The notes: generated by a model not told the origin, from the letters alone. A DNA stretch of 64,000 bases from Streptomyces griseosporeus (GCF_014656055.1 NZ_BNBR01000002.1:251164-315163); one strand, 5' to 3'. Shown: positions 18,236 through 27,777, counted from the stretch's first letter. Numbers and translations are program-made.

Positions 18236-19074
18236 GGCGCCGGCCTCACCGGGTGGAAGGAGTGCAGCGCGTCCCGGCCCGGCTGGACGAGGCCGTAGCT
18301 GTTCTCCGGCACCTCGTTCCAGGCGCCGGAGAGTCCGCCGAGCGGTTCGGACACGATGAGGCGGGTCTCGTCCGAGATGTTCTGCAGGAACGCGGCGTCG
18401 GGGTGCAGGCCGCGCAGGGTGGCCACGTCGGTGCTGAAGTACAGCGACCGTGAGCGGCCCTCGCTGGAGTAGCGGAAGGCCCACAGCCCGTCACCGTTGC
18501 TGACCGCGATGGTCATCTGGATCGGGTTCCGGATGCCGCGCTCGTGGGCCGTCTCCTCGATCAGGCCCGCCATGCGGGCCACGGCGCCTGGCGGATCGTC
18601 GGTCAGTCCGAAGGTGAGCGCGAGGAAGAACATGAGCTCGGAGTCGGTGGTTCCCTCGATGTCGGGGTAGAGCGCCGGGTCGACGGCCACGGCGAGGTCC
18701 CGTCTCATCAGGCGGAACCCTTCGATCATCCCGTTGTGCATCCACATCCAGGGCCCGTGCCGGAACGGGTGGCAGTTGGACTGCTGCACGGCCGTGCCGG
18801 TCGCGGCCCTGATGTGGGCGAAGAACAGGCCCGAGCGGACGTGGTGGGCGACCTCCCGCAGGTTGCGGTTGTTCCAGGCCGGGCCGACGTCGCGCAGGAC
18901 GGCCGGGGTGGCTGCCGTGTCGTCGCCGTACCAGCCGATGCCGAAGCCGTCCCCGTTGGTCGTCTCCACGCCCATGCGGGAGTGCAGGCTCTGGTCGATC
19001 AGGGAGTGCGTCGGCTCGAACAGCACCCTGCTGAGGAGGATGGGGGTGCCCGAGTAGGCGATCCAGCGGCACAT
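18232..19074 (-). CDS. Class II glutamine amidotransferase (YafJ/EgtC-like)
   Basis: A 280-aa stand-alone Ntn-hydrolase glutamine amidotransferase. The nucleophile is Cys2 after removal of Met1 (MCRWIAYSG). Conserved features include NGDGFGIGWYG, FFAHIRAATGT, SNCHPFRHG and WMWMHNGMI, matching the YafJ/EgtC group. It would hydrolyse glutamine or a gamma-glutamyl bond. It is the middle gene of a three-gene minus-strand operon: membrane protein, amidotransferase, MFS. Confidence 0.93.
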   Translation of the reverse strand: MCRWIAYSGTPILLSRVLFEPTHSLIDQSLHSRMGVETTNGDGFGIGWYGDDTAATPAVLRDVGPAWNNRNLREVAHHVRSGLFFAHIRAATGTAVQQSNCHPFRHGPWMWMHNGMIEGFRLMRRDLAVAVDPALYPDIEGTTDSELMFFLALTFGLTDDPPGAVARMAGLIEETAHERGIRNPIQMTIAVSNGDGLWAFRYSSEGRSRSLYFSTDVATLRGLHPDAAFLQNISDETRLIVSEPLGGLSGAWNEVPENSYGLVQPGRDALHSFHPVRPAP

Positions 19075-19102
19075 CGTGGAACCCTTCTCTTCGCCGTCAG
19101 GC

Positions 19103-19621
19103 TCAGTGCTTCACAAAGAGCTTGAAGGAGATGATCAGCAGGCCGAGGAGCAGGTTGACCAGGGCGGTGAGGACGAGCAGCCGGGCCGAGGCGCCGGCCC
19201 GCTTCGCCGCCGCCAGCGACCAGCCGACCAGCCCGGCCAGGGCCACGCCGAGGGCCAGCCAGAGGGTGCCGGGCACGTCGAGCCCCAGCAGGGGGCTGAC
19301 CGCCACGGCCACGGCGGGCGGGACGGCCGCCTTGACGATCGGCCACTCGTCCCGGCACACGTGCAGGACGGTATGGCGGTCCAGCGGGTGCTGTGCCAGG
19401 TGCTCGCCGAAGAGCTGGGCGTGCACGTGCGCGATCCAGAAGGCCACGCCGCTCAGCAGCAGCAGCGCGACCACCTGCACCCGGGGGAAGTCGCCCAGCG
19501 CGTCGGCGCCGATGAGCACGGTGGCGGCCAGCAGGGAGCCGTAGACGCCGCCGGTGTAGTCGGCGTGGGCGCGGCGCTCCCGGCGCCGCTCACGGGCGGC
19601 GGTCGGTTCGAGCTTCACCAT
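19103..19621 (-). CDS. Small integral membrane protein (172 aa)
   Basis: I do not recognise the family with certainty. The sequence starts with a basic cytosolic segment (ARERRRERRAHADY) and has about four hydrophobic segments near residues 25-43, 47-63, 97-135 and 143-168. A loop between the second and third carries HVHAQLFGEHLAQH. It is first in the operon with the amidotransferase and MFS genes (28 bp gap). The regulon palindrome at 19700 lies 79 bp before its ATG. Confidence 0.75.
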   Translation of the reverse strand: MVKLEPTAARERRRERRAHADYTGGVYGSLLAATVLIGADALGDFPRVQVVALLLLSGVAFWIAHVHAQLFGEHLAQHPLDRHTVLHVCRDEWPIVKAAVPPAVAVAVSPLLGLDVPGTLWLALGVALAGLVGWSLAAAKRAGASARLLVLTALVNLLLGLLIISFKLFVKH

Positions 19622-19699
19622 GGGGGCTGCCTTCCGGACGGCGGCCGGACGCCCTGCCCGCCGCCGCTCCCATCGCACCCGAAGAGGCGGTGCCGGGCC

Positions 19700-19716
19700 T
19701 CACCCCTGGCGGGCGA
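19700..19716. promoter_or_regulatory. Regulon palindrome copy 2 (TCACCC-CTGGC-GGGCGA)
   Basis: One base off the perfect dyad. It is located 79 bp upstream of the membrane-protein/amidotransferase/MFS operon, just past the stop of the LuxR-type gene. Confidence 0.6.
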
Positions 19717-19729
19717 TGCCGGGCCGCCG

Positions 19730-22387
19730 TCAGAGGAGTCCCAGCCGGCGGGCCTGGCGTACGGCGTCCGTGCGCCGGTTCACGGCGAGCTTGCGGTGGA
19801 GGTTCTTGACGTGGGTCTTGACCGTGTTCACCGAGACGAACAGGTCGGCGGCGATCTCCTCGGTGGACATCATCCGCGCGAGGCGCACCAGCACATCGTG
19901 CTCGCGTTCGCTCAGCGGCTCGACCAGGACGGGGGCGGGCTCGGCCCCCGCGCCGGGCGCCGCCTCGCCCGGTGTGAGCCAGCCCGCGGCCAGCTCCCGC
20001 AGCGGCGTCCGGGCCAGCAGCGGCGTGATCCAGGCTCCGGCCTCCCGGAAGGGCCGGCGCAGCCGGTCGCGGCGGCCGGCCAGCAGCGCGTCGGTGAGCA
20101 GGCGGCGGGCGGTGGCCTCGTCGCCGTCGGCGTGCGCGGCCTGCGCCCGCACCAGTATCGCGCGCACGCGCACCGCCGGGCCGGCGTGCTGGGCTCCCGG
20201 CATCGCGTCGAGGACGCCCAGGGCCGTCGACGGGTCGCCGGCCGCGAGGTGGGCCCGTGCCATGCCGACGGCGCAGGCCGGCTGCTCGGTGCGCAGCTCG
20301 CGCAGCACGTCTGCCGCGGCTTCCGGCCGGCCTTCGGCCAAGTGGGCGGAGGCGGTGACCAGTGCGGTGTGCTCCTCAGCCCAGGGCGAGGCGAAGTCGG
20401 CGGGCACGTCGGTGGCGGCGGCCGCCAGCGCGGCGCGTGCCTTGCCCTCGGCCAGCAGCAGCCGGGCCGTCACCAGCGAGCGGCCCGCCGCCGTCACCGG
20501 GTCCGGCGTCTCGCCCGCGGGCGTCTGGTCGAGCAGGGTCCGGGCCCGCTCCAGTTCGTCGCGTTCGACGGCCACGGCCGCCATGACCACTCCCCCGAGG
20601 CCGGAGTCGGCGTGCTCCGGCAGGGAGAACCGTTCGGATTCCGCCCGGGCGGCCGACACGTGGCGCTGGGCCTTGTCGGGCCAGCCGTCGAGGTAGTCGA
20701 TGAGGGCCAGGTGGACCAGTGACTCCTGCCGGGGCACCGCGGTCGACGCTCCGCCCTGGTCGCCGGTGACCAGGGTGAGCGCGGCGCGTGCCTCCTGGAG
20801 GTGCCCCGCCCACAGCCTCGCCGAGCCGACGTGGGTCAGCAGCAGGGCGGGGAGTTCCGGATGCCGGTCGAGCAGGTGGCCGGGGACCTCCCGCTGGAGT
20901 TCCCGGGCGGCCCGGGCCGCTTGTTCGGCCCCGCTCAGAGATCCGGACAGGCGGGCCGCCAGGGCCTCCAGCAGAGCGCAGCTGAGCTGCGCGGCGGGGA
21001 GGCCCGCGTCCTCGGCGGCCAGGTGTTCCTTCGCGTGCCGCAGGTGTGCCAGGCCCCGGTCGAGGTCGTGGCGGGCGAGGTCGCGGGCCGCCTGGACGAG
21101 GTCGGACTCGGGTGTCGTCGTGGGTTCCATGCCGGCGAACAGCCCGGCCAGGTCGTCGGAGCACAGGCCGGTGAACAGCTGGCCGATCGCCAGGTCGTCG
21201 ACGAGGGCGCGGGCGGTGAACTCCCAGTCTCCGGCGGCCGCGCCGTGGCTGACCATCTCCGGCAGCGCGCCGGACCGCCGCAGCCAGTGCGCGGCCCGCC
21301 GGTGCAGTTCCGGCTCCAGTCCGGGGCAGCGCTCCCGCAGATGGACGCCGAGGATCTCCCGGAACAGCGGATGCAGGCGGTACCAGGAGTGCCCGAGGTC
21401 CTCCACGAAGGCGTTCGCGTGGTGCAGTTCGGCCAGGATGGGCGCGGCGTCGGCGCGGCCGGTCAGCGTGTCCGCGAGGTCGGCGCAGAACCGTTCGAGG
21501 ACGCTGACGCGCAGCAGCAGGTCCTGCGTCAGCGGAGGCTGCCGCTCCAGAACCTCCGCCAGGAGGAAGTCGGCGACGGTGCTGTGGCCGGCCTCGAACT
21601 CCTTCAGGTACAGCTCCGGGTCCGGGCTCTGCCGGGCGGCCAAGGCGCACAGCCGCAGGCCTGCCGCCCAGCCGCGCGTGCGGTCCACCAGGTCGTCGGC
21701 CGCCGCGAGCGGCAGGCGCAGCCCGTGCGCCTCCAGCAGCTCGACGGCCTCCTCGGGGGTGAAGGCCAGGTCGGCGTCGCGGATCTCGGTCAGTCCACCG
21801 GCCGCCCGGTAACGGTGCAGCGGCAGCAGCGGTTCGGTGCGGGTGACCAGGACCAGGCGCAGTCCCGGCCCGGCGTGGTGCAGGACGAACGCCAGTTGTT
21901 CCGAGACCTCGGGTACGGCCTTGTCGTACTCGTCGATGACGACCGTCACGCCCGTGCTGTGGCCGCTGAGCCGGGCCGCCAGCCGGTTGAGCAGGGTGCG
22001 GTCGACCTGGCGCCCGTCGGAGGGGAAGCCGATGTCGTCGGGCAGCGGCACATCCGCGGTGTGCAGCGCCTTGATCAGGTGGGCCCAGAACATGCCGGGC
22101 CGGCGGACGCCCTCGTCCACGGTCAGCCAGGCGACCGGCCCGTCGAGGTCCGCGGCCCAGTCGGCGACCAGGAGGGTCTTTCCGGCGCCGGCGGCTCCCT
22201 CGACCAGGACGAGCGGTGTCGTCATCGCGTGGTGGAGGCGTTCGACCAGGCGTCGGCGGCGCAGGAAGGTCACCGGCCGCGCGGGCAGGACGAAACGGGT
22301 CCGCAGGAAGGGATCGCCCAGTGGATCGACGTCCTGGCCCGCGGGGGGCCACGGGATCTCGTCGTCAGCTGCCACAGCTCTCACCAT
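19730..22387 (-). CDS. MalT-like LuxR-family transcriptional regulator (LAL)
   Basis: An 885-aa ATP-dependent regulator. Walker A is GAAGAGKT at about 64-71 and Walker B-like VTVVIDEYD at about 168. A winged-helix and TPR-like middle region follows. The C-terminal LuxR helix-turn-helix (LSEREHDVLVRLARMMSTEE, then VNTVKTHVKNLHRKL) occupies roughly the last 65 residues. Such proteins activate operons when a ligand binds the TPR region. It sits in the middle of genes sharing the TCACCC-N5-GGGTGA palindrome and has one in its own promoter region, so it is the best local candidate for the cognate regulator. That assignment is inference. Confidence 0.95.
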   Translation of the reverse strand: MVRAVAADDEIPWPPAGQDVDPLGDPFLRTRFVLPARPVTFLRRRRLVERLHHAMTTPLVLVEGAAGAGKTLLVADWAADLDGPVAWLTVDEGVRRPGMFWAHLIKALHTADVPLPDDIGFPSDGRQVDRTLLNRLAARLSGHSTGVTVVIDEYDKAVPEVSEQLAFVLHHAGPGLRLVLVTRTEPLLPLHRYRAAGGLTEIRDADLAFTPEEAVELLEAHGLRLPLAAADDLVDRTRGWAAGLRLCALAARQSPDPELYLKEFEAGHSTVADFLLAEVLERQPPLTQDLLLRVSVLERFCADLADTLTGRADAAPILAELHHANAFVEDLGHSWYRLHPLFREILGVHLRERCPGLEPELHRRAAHWLRRSGALPEMVSHGAAAGDWEFTARALVDDLAIGQLFTGLCSDDLAGLFAGMEPTTTPESDLVQAARDLARHDLDRGLAHLRHAKEHLAAEDAGLPAAQLSCALLEALAARLSGSLSGAEQAARAARELQREVPGHLLDRHPELPALLLTHVGSARLWAGHLQEARAALTLVTGDQGGASTAVPRQESLVHLALIDYLDGWPDKAQRHVSAARAESERFSLPEHADSGLGGVVMAAVAVERDELERARTLLDQTPAGETPDPVTAAGRSLVTARLLLAEGKARAALAAAATDVPADFASPWAEEHTALVTASAHLAEGRPEAAADVLRELRTEQPACAVGMARAHLAAGDPSTALGVLDAMPGAQHAGPAVRVRAILVRAQAAHADGDEATARRLLTDALLAGRRDRLRRPFREAGAWITPLLARTPLRELAAGWLTPGEAAPGAGAEPAPVLVEPLSEREHDVLVRLARMMSTEEIAADLFVSVNTVKTHVKNLHRKLAVNRRTDAVRQARRLGLL

Positions 22388-22546
22388 CCGAAGGGTCGCA
22401 GTGGCTGGTCAGCGCTCTCCTCCCATGACACCCTCGCAACCCGCCGGTGCGCCACCCAGGGGCCGAACGGCCCTGGTCCCGGGCCGGTGGTCCCTCGCCG
22501 GGAGCGGCGCGGCGACGGCGTGCTCCAGGTCGCGGGCGGTGCGGTC

Positions 22547-22563
22547 TCACCCGCCGTGGGTGA
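22547..22563. promoter_or_regulatory. Regulon palindrome copy 3, perfect (TCACCC-GCCGT-GGGTGA)
   Basis: A perfect 6+5+6 dyad in the 264-bp gap between the divergent LuxR-type and GH15 genes, 88 bp before the GH15 start and 160 bp before the LuxR start. A second small dyad GGGTGCACCC lies at 22577-22586. The rest of the gap shows nothing else recognisable. Confidence 0.7.
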
Positions 22564-22651
22564 TGCCCATCCGGCGGGGTGCACCCACGCTGAGGGCGTG
22601 CCGGCCGCCCCGGCACCGTGCCGCAGGCACGTCCGTGAGCCGGAGGCCACC

Positions 22652-24565
22652 GTGAACGATTACCCGCCCATCGCCGAGCACGGCATGATCGGCGACCTGC
22701 AGACTGCCGCGCTGGTCTCCTCCGCCGGAAGCATCGACTGGTGGTGCGCGCCCCGCTTCGACTCGCCGAGCGTGTTCGCCTCGCTGCTGGACAGCGAACG
22801 CGGCGGATACTGCCGGCTGGCCGCGGACCTGCCGTCCGGGGACGGCACGGCGGTCCGGCAGCTGTACCTGTCCGACACGGCCGTCCTGGTCACCCGTTTC
22901 ATGGCGCCCGAGGGGGTCGGCGAGGTGGCCGACTTCATGGTGCCCCTCGACTCCTCGGTGCCCGAGGGCCGGCACCGCCTGGTCAGGGTGGCCCGCGTCG
23001 TACGCGGCAGCCTGCCCTTCACCCTCGCGTGCCGCCCGCGCTTCGACTACGGCCGCGGCACACACCAAGTGACCTTGTCCGAGGACCACTTGGCCGTGTT
23101 CCAAGCTTCGGGCGCCGGGCTGTACGTGCAGTCCACGACCGGTGTCCAGCTGCGGGCCGACGGCGACGACGTCGTCTCCCGCTTCACCCTGAAGGCCGGT
23201 CAGGCCGCGGCGATCGTGCTGACGAGCACGACGGGCGACGGTCCCGTCCCGGCTCGTCCCTCGCTGGAGGGGGTCGTGGACGAGCTGGAGGCCTGCCGCT
23301 CCTTCTGGCTGTCCTGGCTGCGTGCGTGCACCTACCGGGGGCGCTGGCAGGACATGGTGAACCGGTCCGCTATCACCTTGAAGCTGCTCACCTACGCGCC
23401 GACCGGCGCCCCGATCGCCGCCGCCACCATGGGCCTGCCGGAACAGATCGGCGGTGAGCGCAACTGGGACTACCGCTACACCTGGGTCCGCGACGGTTCG
23501 CTGTCCGTGCGGGCACTGATCGATCTGGGGTTCCACGAGGAGGCGCAGGCCTTCCGCCGCTGGCTGCGCGACCGCATCGAGGCCCGGGAGACCTCCCGCG
23601 GCGACCCCTTGCAGATCATGTACCGCGTCGACGGCGACCCCTACCTCACGGAGGAGGTCCTGGACCACCTGGAGGGCTACCGGGGCTCCCACCCGGTGCG
23701 GGCCGGGAACGCGGCGGCGGACCAGCTCCAGCTGGACATCTACGGCGAGGCGTCGGACGCCCTGGTCATCGGCGGGGACATCGGGGCGGTCCGCGGCTGG
23801 AAGGCGCTGAGCGAGGTGCTGGACTGGCTCACGGAGAACTGGGACCAGCCCGACGAGGGCATTTGGGAGACGCGCGGCGGACGGGAGAACTTCACCTACA
23901 GCCGGCTGATGACCTGGGTGGCCTTCGACCGTGGCATCAAGGCGGCCCGGGACTTCTCCCGCCCGGGCGACCTCCTCGGCTGGACCCGGACGCGCGACAC
24001 GGTGTTCCGGCAGATCGTCGAGCGCGGCTGGCACCAGAAGCGGCAGGCGTTCGTGCAGCACTACGACACCGAGGTGCTGGACGCCTCGCTGCTGCTCATG
24101 CCGAAGGTGGGCTTCCTTTCGCCGCGCGACCCCGACTGGCTGAGCACGCTCGACGCCATGGACGAGGAACTGGTCAGCGACAGCCTGGTCTACCGCTACG
24201 ACCCGGCGGCGTCCCCCGACGGCCTGCGCGGCTCGGAGGGCACCTTCAACCTCTGCAGCTTCTTCTACGTGGAGGCGCTGGCCCGCAGCGGCAGGATCGC
24301 CCAGGCCCGGTACGCCTTCGACAAGATGCTCACCTACGCCAACCACGTCGGCCTGTTCGCCGAGGAGATCGGACCCTCCGGCGAGCAACTCGGCAACTTC
24401 CCGCAGGCGTTCACCCACCTCGCCCTGGTCACGGCGGCCATGGCGCTGGACGAGGAACTGGACCGGCCCGGCCGGCGGCCCGGCTCCGGCGGGCCGCGCC
24501 GTCCGGCGACCGTGGGTCTGACCGTGCCGGACGAGGGCACGGTGCCGGGGCCGGACGGCGGCTGA
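22652..24565 (+). CDS. GH15 glycoside hydrolase (trehalase/glucoamylase type)
   Basis: A 637-aa cytosolic GH15 enzyme without signal peptide. An N-terminal beta-sandwich domain (IGDLQTAALVSSAGSIDWWC) precedes the (alpha/alpha)6 barrel, which contains GGERNWDYRYTWVRDGSLSV, the probable general acid in GIWETRGG and the probable base in RGSEGTFNLCSFFYV. This arrangement matches actinobacterial GH15 trehalases more than fungal glucoamylases, so it may split trehalose or short glucans. The GTG at 22652 has CGGAGG 5 nt upstream. The C-terminal 30 residues are Gly/Pro-rich. A paralogue lies at 50042. Confidence 0.93.
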   Translation: MNDYPPIAEHGMIGDLQTAALVSSAGSIDWWCAPRFDSPSVFASLLDSERGGYCRLAADLPSGDGTAVRQLYLSDTAVLVTRFMAPEGVGEVADFMVPLDSSVPEGRHRLVRVARVVRGSLPFTLACRPRFDYGRGTHQVTLSEDHLAVFQASGAGLYVQSTTGVQLRADGDDVVSRFTLKAGQAAAIVLTSTTGDGPVPARPSLEGVVDELEACRSFWLSWLRACTYRGRWQDMVNRSAITLKLLTYAPTGAPIAAATMGLPEQIGGERNWDYRYTWVRDGSLSVRALIDLGFHEEAQAFRRWLRDRIEARETSRGDPLQIMYRVDGDPYLTEEVLDHLEGYRGSHPVRAGNAAADQLQLDIYGEASDALVIGGDIGAVRGWKALSEVLDWLTENWDQPDEGIWETRGGRENFTYSRLMTWVAFDRGIKAARDFSRPGDLLGWTRTRDTVFRQIVERGWHQKRQAFVQHYDTEVLDASLLLMPKVGFLSPRDPDWLSTLDAMDEELVSDSLVYRYDPAASPDGLRGSEGTFNLCSFFYVEALARSGRIAQARYAFDKMLTYANHVGLFAEEIGPSGEQLGNFPQAFTHLALVTAAMALDEELDRPGRRPGSGGPRRPATVGLTVPDEGTVPGPDGG

Positions 24566-24598
24566 GCCGGCCGCTCGCCGGGCTGACGGAGGTACGGG

Positions 24599-25537
24599 TC
24601 AGGAGCGGGTGCGCTTCCTGCGGCGGGAGACGTCCTCGCGGACCTCCCGCCAGCGGGAACGCATCTGCTCCACCATGCTCTCCCACTCCTGGCGCACCTC
24701 GTGCTCCGAAGGCCGGACGCCCTGCCGGATCCGGCCGAGCTCGTCGGCGACCTCGCGGCCCAGCGAGGCCGAGGCGACGAGGACGAACATGGCCGCGAAG
24801 AGGGCCGAGATCATCGCGAAGACGCTGCCGACCACGCCGTAGCGGTCCGCGTACGAGTTGAACAGGCGCGGCAGGTACAGGGACGCGCCCCAGGAGTACA
24901 GCGAGGTGGTCACGGCTCCGACGACGCCGAACGGGATCAGCTCCCGTCGGACGATCCGCTTCGCCGACAGGACCGAGCCGCTCCAGACGAGGAACGCCGC
25001 CGTCACCACGGCCTCGCAGGCCAGGGCCGGCAGGCCGGCGAGCCTGCCGCCCAGCACCGCGGTGATCCAGCCGCTGACCAGCGCGTAGGCGCCGAGCCCG
25101 AGGATCCACCACAGGCCGTTGCGCGAGTTGCGGACGCTGAGCGGGCGCAGTTCCCAGGTCTGCTCGAAGAGCCGCTGCGCGGCGCGCGCGAAGCTCAGCA
25201 CGGAGATCGTCAGGAAGAGCACGCCGAAGACGCCGGTGCTCGCGGTGTCGTGCTGGTCGGGAGAGAAGAGGAAGGTCACGGCGTCGGCGCCGGCGCCGCT
25301 GAGGTCGTAGCGGTCGATGATCCGCTCGGCGGGATCGATGTGCACGAGGCTGCCGAGGACGGCGCCGGCCAGGAGGGCGAGGGGGACGAGCGCCGTGAAG
25401 GCGCTGGACGCCAGGGCCATCGACCGGTCGAACCCGACGACGCGCTGGAAGCGGTTGAGGACGCGCAGGGCGAAGGCGGGACGCAGCCAGAACGTCAGTG
25501 TCCTGCGCAGACGTTCGCGATCGCGGCCGGCCGTCGT
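24599..25537 (-). CDS. YihY/BrkB-family membrane protein, possible ACG start
   Basis: An inner-membrane protein with about six helices (VPLALLAGAVLGSLV, GVLFLTISVLSF, GLGAYALVSGWI and others) and a basic C-terminal tail (SRRRKRTRS). The first ATG is at 25420, but the 39 codons before it encode an amphipathic segment (FWLRPAFALRVLNRFQRVVG) that looks like the conserved N-terminus of such proteins. No ATG, GTG or TTG is in frame there. A perfect AAGGAGG (25543-25549) precedes two in-frame ACG codons (25537, 25534) at normal spacing. I annotate from ACG 25537 (312 aa); 25420 is the conservative alternative (273 aa). Confidence 0.75.
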   Translation of the reverse strand, partial: TTAGRDRERLRRTLTFWLRPAFALRVLNRFQRVVGFDRSMALASSAFTALVPLALLAGAVLGSLVHIDPAERIIDRYDLSGAGADAVTFLFSPDQHDTASTGVFGVLFLTISVLSFARAAQRLFEQTWELRPLSVRNSRNGLWWILGLGAYALVSGWITAVLGGRLAGLPALACEAVVTAAFLVWSGSVLSAKRIVRRELIPFGVVGAVTTSLYSWGASLYLPRLFNSYADRYGVVGSVFAMISALFAAMFVLVASASLGREVADELGRIRQGVRPSEHEVRQEWESMVEQMRSRWREVREDVSRRRKRTRS

Positions 25538-25666
25538 ACTGCCCTCCTTGACGTCAGCGAACGGGAACGGCCCGAGCGTAGCCGCGGTGCGCGCCCGGCC
25601 AGGGACGGCACAAGGGGCGTTCAGCCGACCGGCCCCGTGCGGCCCGCTTCCCGCGCCGCGGACACG

Positions 25667-27085
25667 TCACAGGGCGCCCGCCCGGACGCGGCCCGAGGCG
25701 ACGGCCGCCGCCAGCGCGTCGGCGTCCCGCTCGTTCTGGTCGGCGTAGGCCTGGGCGAAGGCGGCCAGGGCGCGGTCGAAGCGGTCGCTGCCGCCGAGAT
25801 AGGCGGCGATCGCCACCGGGTCGCCGGAGCGGGCGTGCGCCCGGGCCAGGCCCGCCCCGCACAGCTGGGCGAAGAGGCGCAGCAGGTCCGGGTCCATGGT
25901 GTCCGGGCGGGCGATGCCCTTCCAGTCCCACAGCTGCCGGACGTAGAAGTCCCGGCCGACACCGTCGAGGCCCACGGCTCGGGTCCAGCCGAGGAAGATG
26001 TCGCTGGTGGTCTGGATCAGGCGCTGCCCGGTCACCACACGCCGGCCTTGGTTGTCGTACCGGGGGCCCGAGGTGTGGGCGGCGAGCACCGACTCCTGCG
26101 CCTCCTTGGCCTGCAGCAGCAGCGGGTCGTCGTCCCCCTTGCCGAGCAGGAGCAGGATCCAGCAGCGGGTGCCGACGCTGCCGACGCCGACGACCTTGCG
26201 GGCCATGTCGACGAGGCGGTAGCGGCGCAGCAGGAACCGGCGCTCCGAGGACAGGGTGCGCGCGTAGTCCTCCACCACGCCGCGCAGTTCCTTCTCCTGC
26301 CGGTCGTCGGACGGGTCGGTGAGCAGGTCCCGCAGCGGGGTGACGAGGGGCGGGTCGGGGGCGATGCGCCGGCCGTCGGCCGTGACGCGGGTGAGTTTGG
26401 CGAAGGCCTGCAGATGGGTGCGGGTGCGGGCCTTCGCCGTCGCGGCGGCGGTGCGGCGCCGGGCGTCCTTGCTCATGGAGGACGCGAGGAGGGCGCTCAT
26501 GCGGTCGGCGTCGTCCTGGGCGTACCAGACGTCGAGGGTGGGCATCGCCGCGAACTCCCGCATGCGGGCGCGGTAGGCGCGGACGCAGGCGCGGACGGCG
26601 CCGTCCTGTTCGGAGGCGGAGAAGCCGTTGTGCCGGCCGGCGATGGCGAAGGAGGCCGCGAGGCGTTTGACGTCCCATTCGAAGGGGCCGGGGAAGGTTT
26701 CGTCGAAGTCGTTGATGTCGAAGACGAGGTGCCGCTCGGGTGAGGCCAGCAGCCGGAAGTTCAGCAGGTGGGCGTCTCCGCACAGCTGCACGGTCAGGCC
26801 GGTGCTCGGCAGGCGGCCGAGGTCCGTGGCCATGAGGGCGGCGGCGCCCCGGTAGAAGCGGAACGGGGACTCGAGCATGCGGCCGTAGCGGACGGGCACC
26901 AGCTCGGGGACGCGGGTGGCGGACTGGCGCTCCAGCACGGCGACGGGGTCGGGCCGGTCGCCGTCCGCCTCGAACCAGCCGTGGCAGGAGCGCGGGGCGC
27001 GCCTGCGGGCTTCCCTGCCGTGCGCCGCGCGTTCGGCGGGTGACAGGACGGCGTGCTCGCTCTCGTCGGTGAGCTGGGTCGTCAT
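25667..27085 (-). CDS. DUF2252 protein (kinase-like fold), copy 1
   Basis: A 472-aa cytosolic protein of the DUF2252 family, related in fold to aminoglycoside phosphotransferases. The kinase-like motifs are visible: LCGDAHLLNF (catalytic Asp/Asn loop) and FDINDFDE (metal loop), with VPVRYGRMLESPFRFYRGAA before them and VGVGSVGTRC after. The ATG at 27085 overlaps the stop of the K+ channel gene (ATGA), so the two are translationally coupled. Substrate unknown. A second DUF2252 gene lies at 31065. Confidence 0.92.
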   Translation of the reverse strand: MTTQLTDESEHAVLSPAERAAHGREARRRAPRSCHGWFEADGDRPDPVAVLERQSATRVPELVPVRYGRMLESPFRFYRGAAALMATDLGRLPSTGLTVQLCGDAHLLNFRLLASPERHLVFDINDFDETFPGPFEWDVKRLAASFAIAGRHNGFSASEQDGAVRACVRAYRARMREFAAMPTLDVWYAQDDADRMSALLASSMSKDARRRTAAATAKARTRTHLQAFAKLTRVTADGRRIAPDPPLVTPLRDLLTDPSDDRQEKELRGVVEDYARTLSSERRFLLRRYRLVDMARKVVGVGSVGTRCWILLLLGKGDDDPLLLQAKEAQESVLAAHTSGPRYDNQGRRVVTGQRLIQTTSDIFLGWTRAVGLDGVGRDFYVRQLWDWKGIARPDTMDPDLLRLFAQLCGAGLARAHARSGDPVAIAAYLGGSDRFDRALAAFAQAYADQNERDADALAAAVASGRVRAGAL

Positions 27086-27705
27086 GGCGGTTCCTCCGTC
27101 TCGTTGCCGTCGGCGCGTGGCACCGCGGCCTGTCCGCCCTGGCGCCGCAGCCCCGTCTGCACGGCCTGGGCGAGGATCCGTGCCGCGACGCCGACCACGA
27201 CGAGCCCGCCTGCCATCTGGAACATCGTCGCCACGCGGGCGGCCTGGGAGCGGGCGCTGATGTCCCCGAACCCGACGGTGGTGAACGTGGTCAGCGTGAA
27301 GTACAGGGCGTCCGTCTTGGTCAGCGGTTCGCTGAAGGAGCCCGCGGCGGAACGCCCCAGCAGGTAGTACGTCCCGGCGAAGAGGACCAGGTACAGCGCC
27401 ACCGTGGCGGCGAGCGCCTCGACGGCCTTCAGGCGCGGGTTCGGCGCGTGCACGATGGTCCGCACCTCCCAGGCGAAGACGCCGGCGACGACGAGCAGTC
27501 CGCAGACGAGGAGTGCGGTGGTGGCCGCCTGGCCGGGACGGTCCAGCGGCAGCAGGTAGTAGACGGCGACGAGGGCGGCCGCGATGAGACCGGCCCGTGC
27601 GAGGGCGACGGCCGTCGCGAGCCGGCCGGGGCGCGGGGCCGGGGCCGCCGGCGCGGAGGGCGTCCGCTCGGGGGCCTGCTGCTGGGCAGCGACCGGTTCG
27701 TCCAT
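27082..27705 (-). CDS. Two-pore-type potassium channel protein
   Basis: A 207-aa membrane protein with four hydrophobic helices (about 30-52, 62-80, 94-115, 158-178). The K+ selectivity filter TVGFGD at 143-148 sits in the pore loop between the last two (TLTTFTTVGFGD). This is the Ion_trans_2 pore with an extra N-terminal helix pair and no RCK/TrkA domain. The ATG at 27705 has GGAGGGA about 14 nt upstream. It is the first gene of an operon with DUF2252. The regulon palindrome is 73 bp before its start. Confidence 0.93.
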   Translation of the reverse strand: MDEPVAAQQQAPERTPSAPAAPAPRPGRLATAVALARAGLIAAALVAVYYLLPLDRPGQAATTALLVCGLLVVAGVFAWEVRTIVHAPNPRLKAVEALAATVALYLVLFAGTYYLLGRSAAGSFSEPLTKTDALYFTLTTFTTVGFGDISARSQAARVATMFQMAGGLVVVGVAARILAQAVQTGLRRQGGQAAVPRADGNETEEPP

Positions 27706-27777
27706 GGCGTGGCAGTCGTCCCTCCGGAGCCTCCGGGTCTGTCCGGACCAGCCCACCGTGAGGGCGGCCGGACCGGA

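Noticed and set aside
14198..18298. A 1366-codon open frame on the plus strand
   Set aside because: It runs through the 229-aa gene, the kinase and the reverse of the MFS gene. It is an artefact of G/C-rich third positions: composition is Arg/Pro/Gly-rich with no domain.
19730..22387. Calling the LuxR regulator MalT with maltose as ligand
   Set aside because: The architecture matches MalT, but many such regulators exist in Streptomyces and no maltose operon adjoins.
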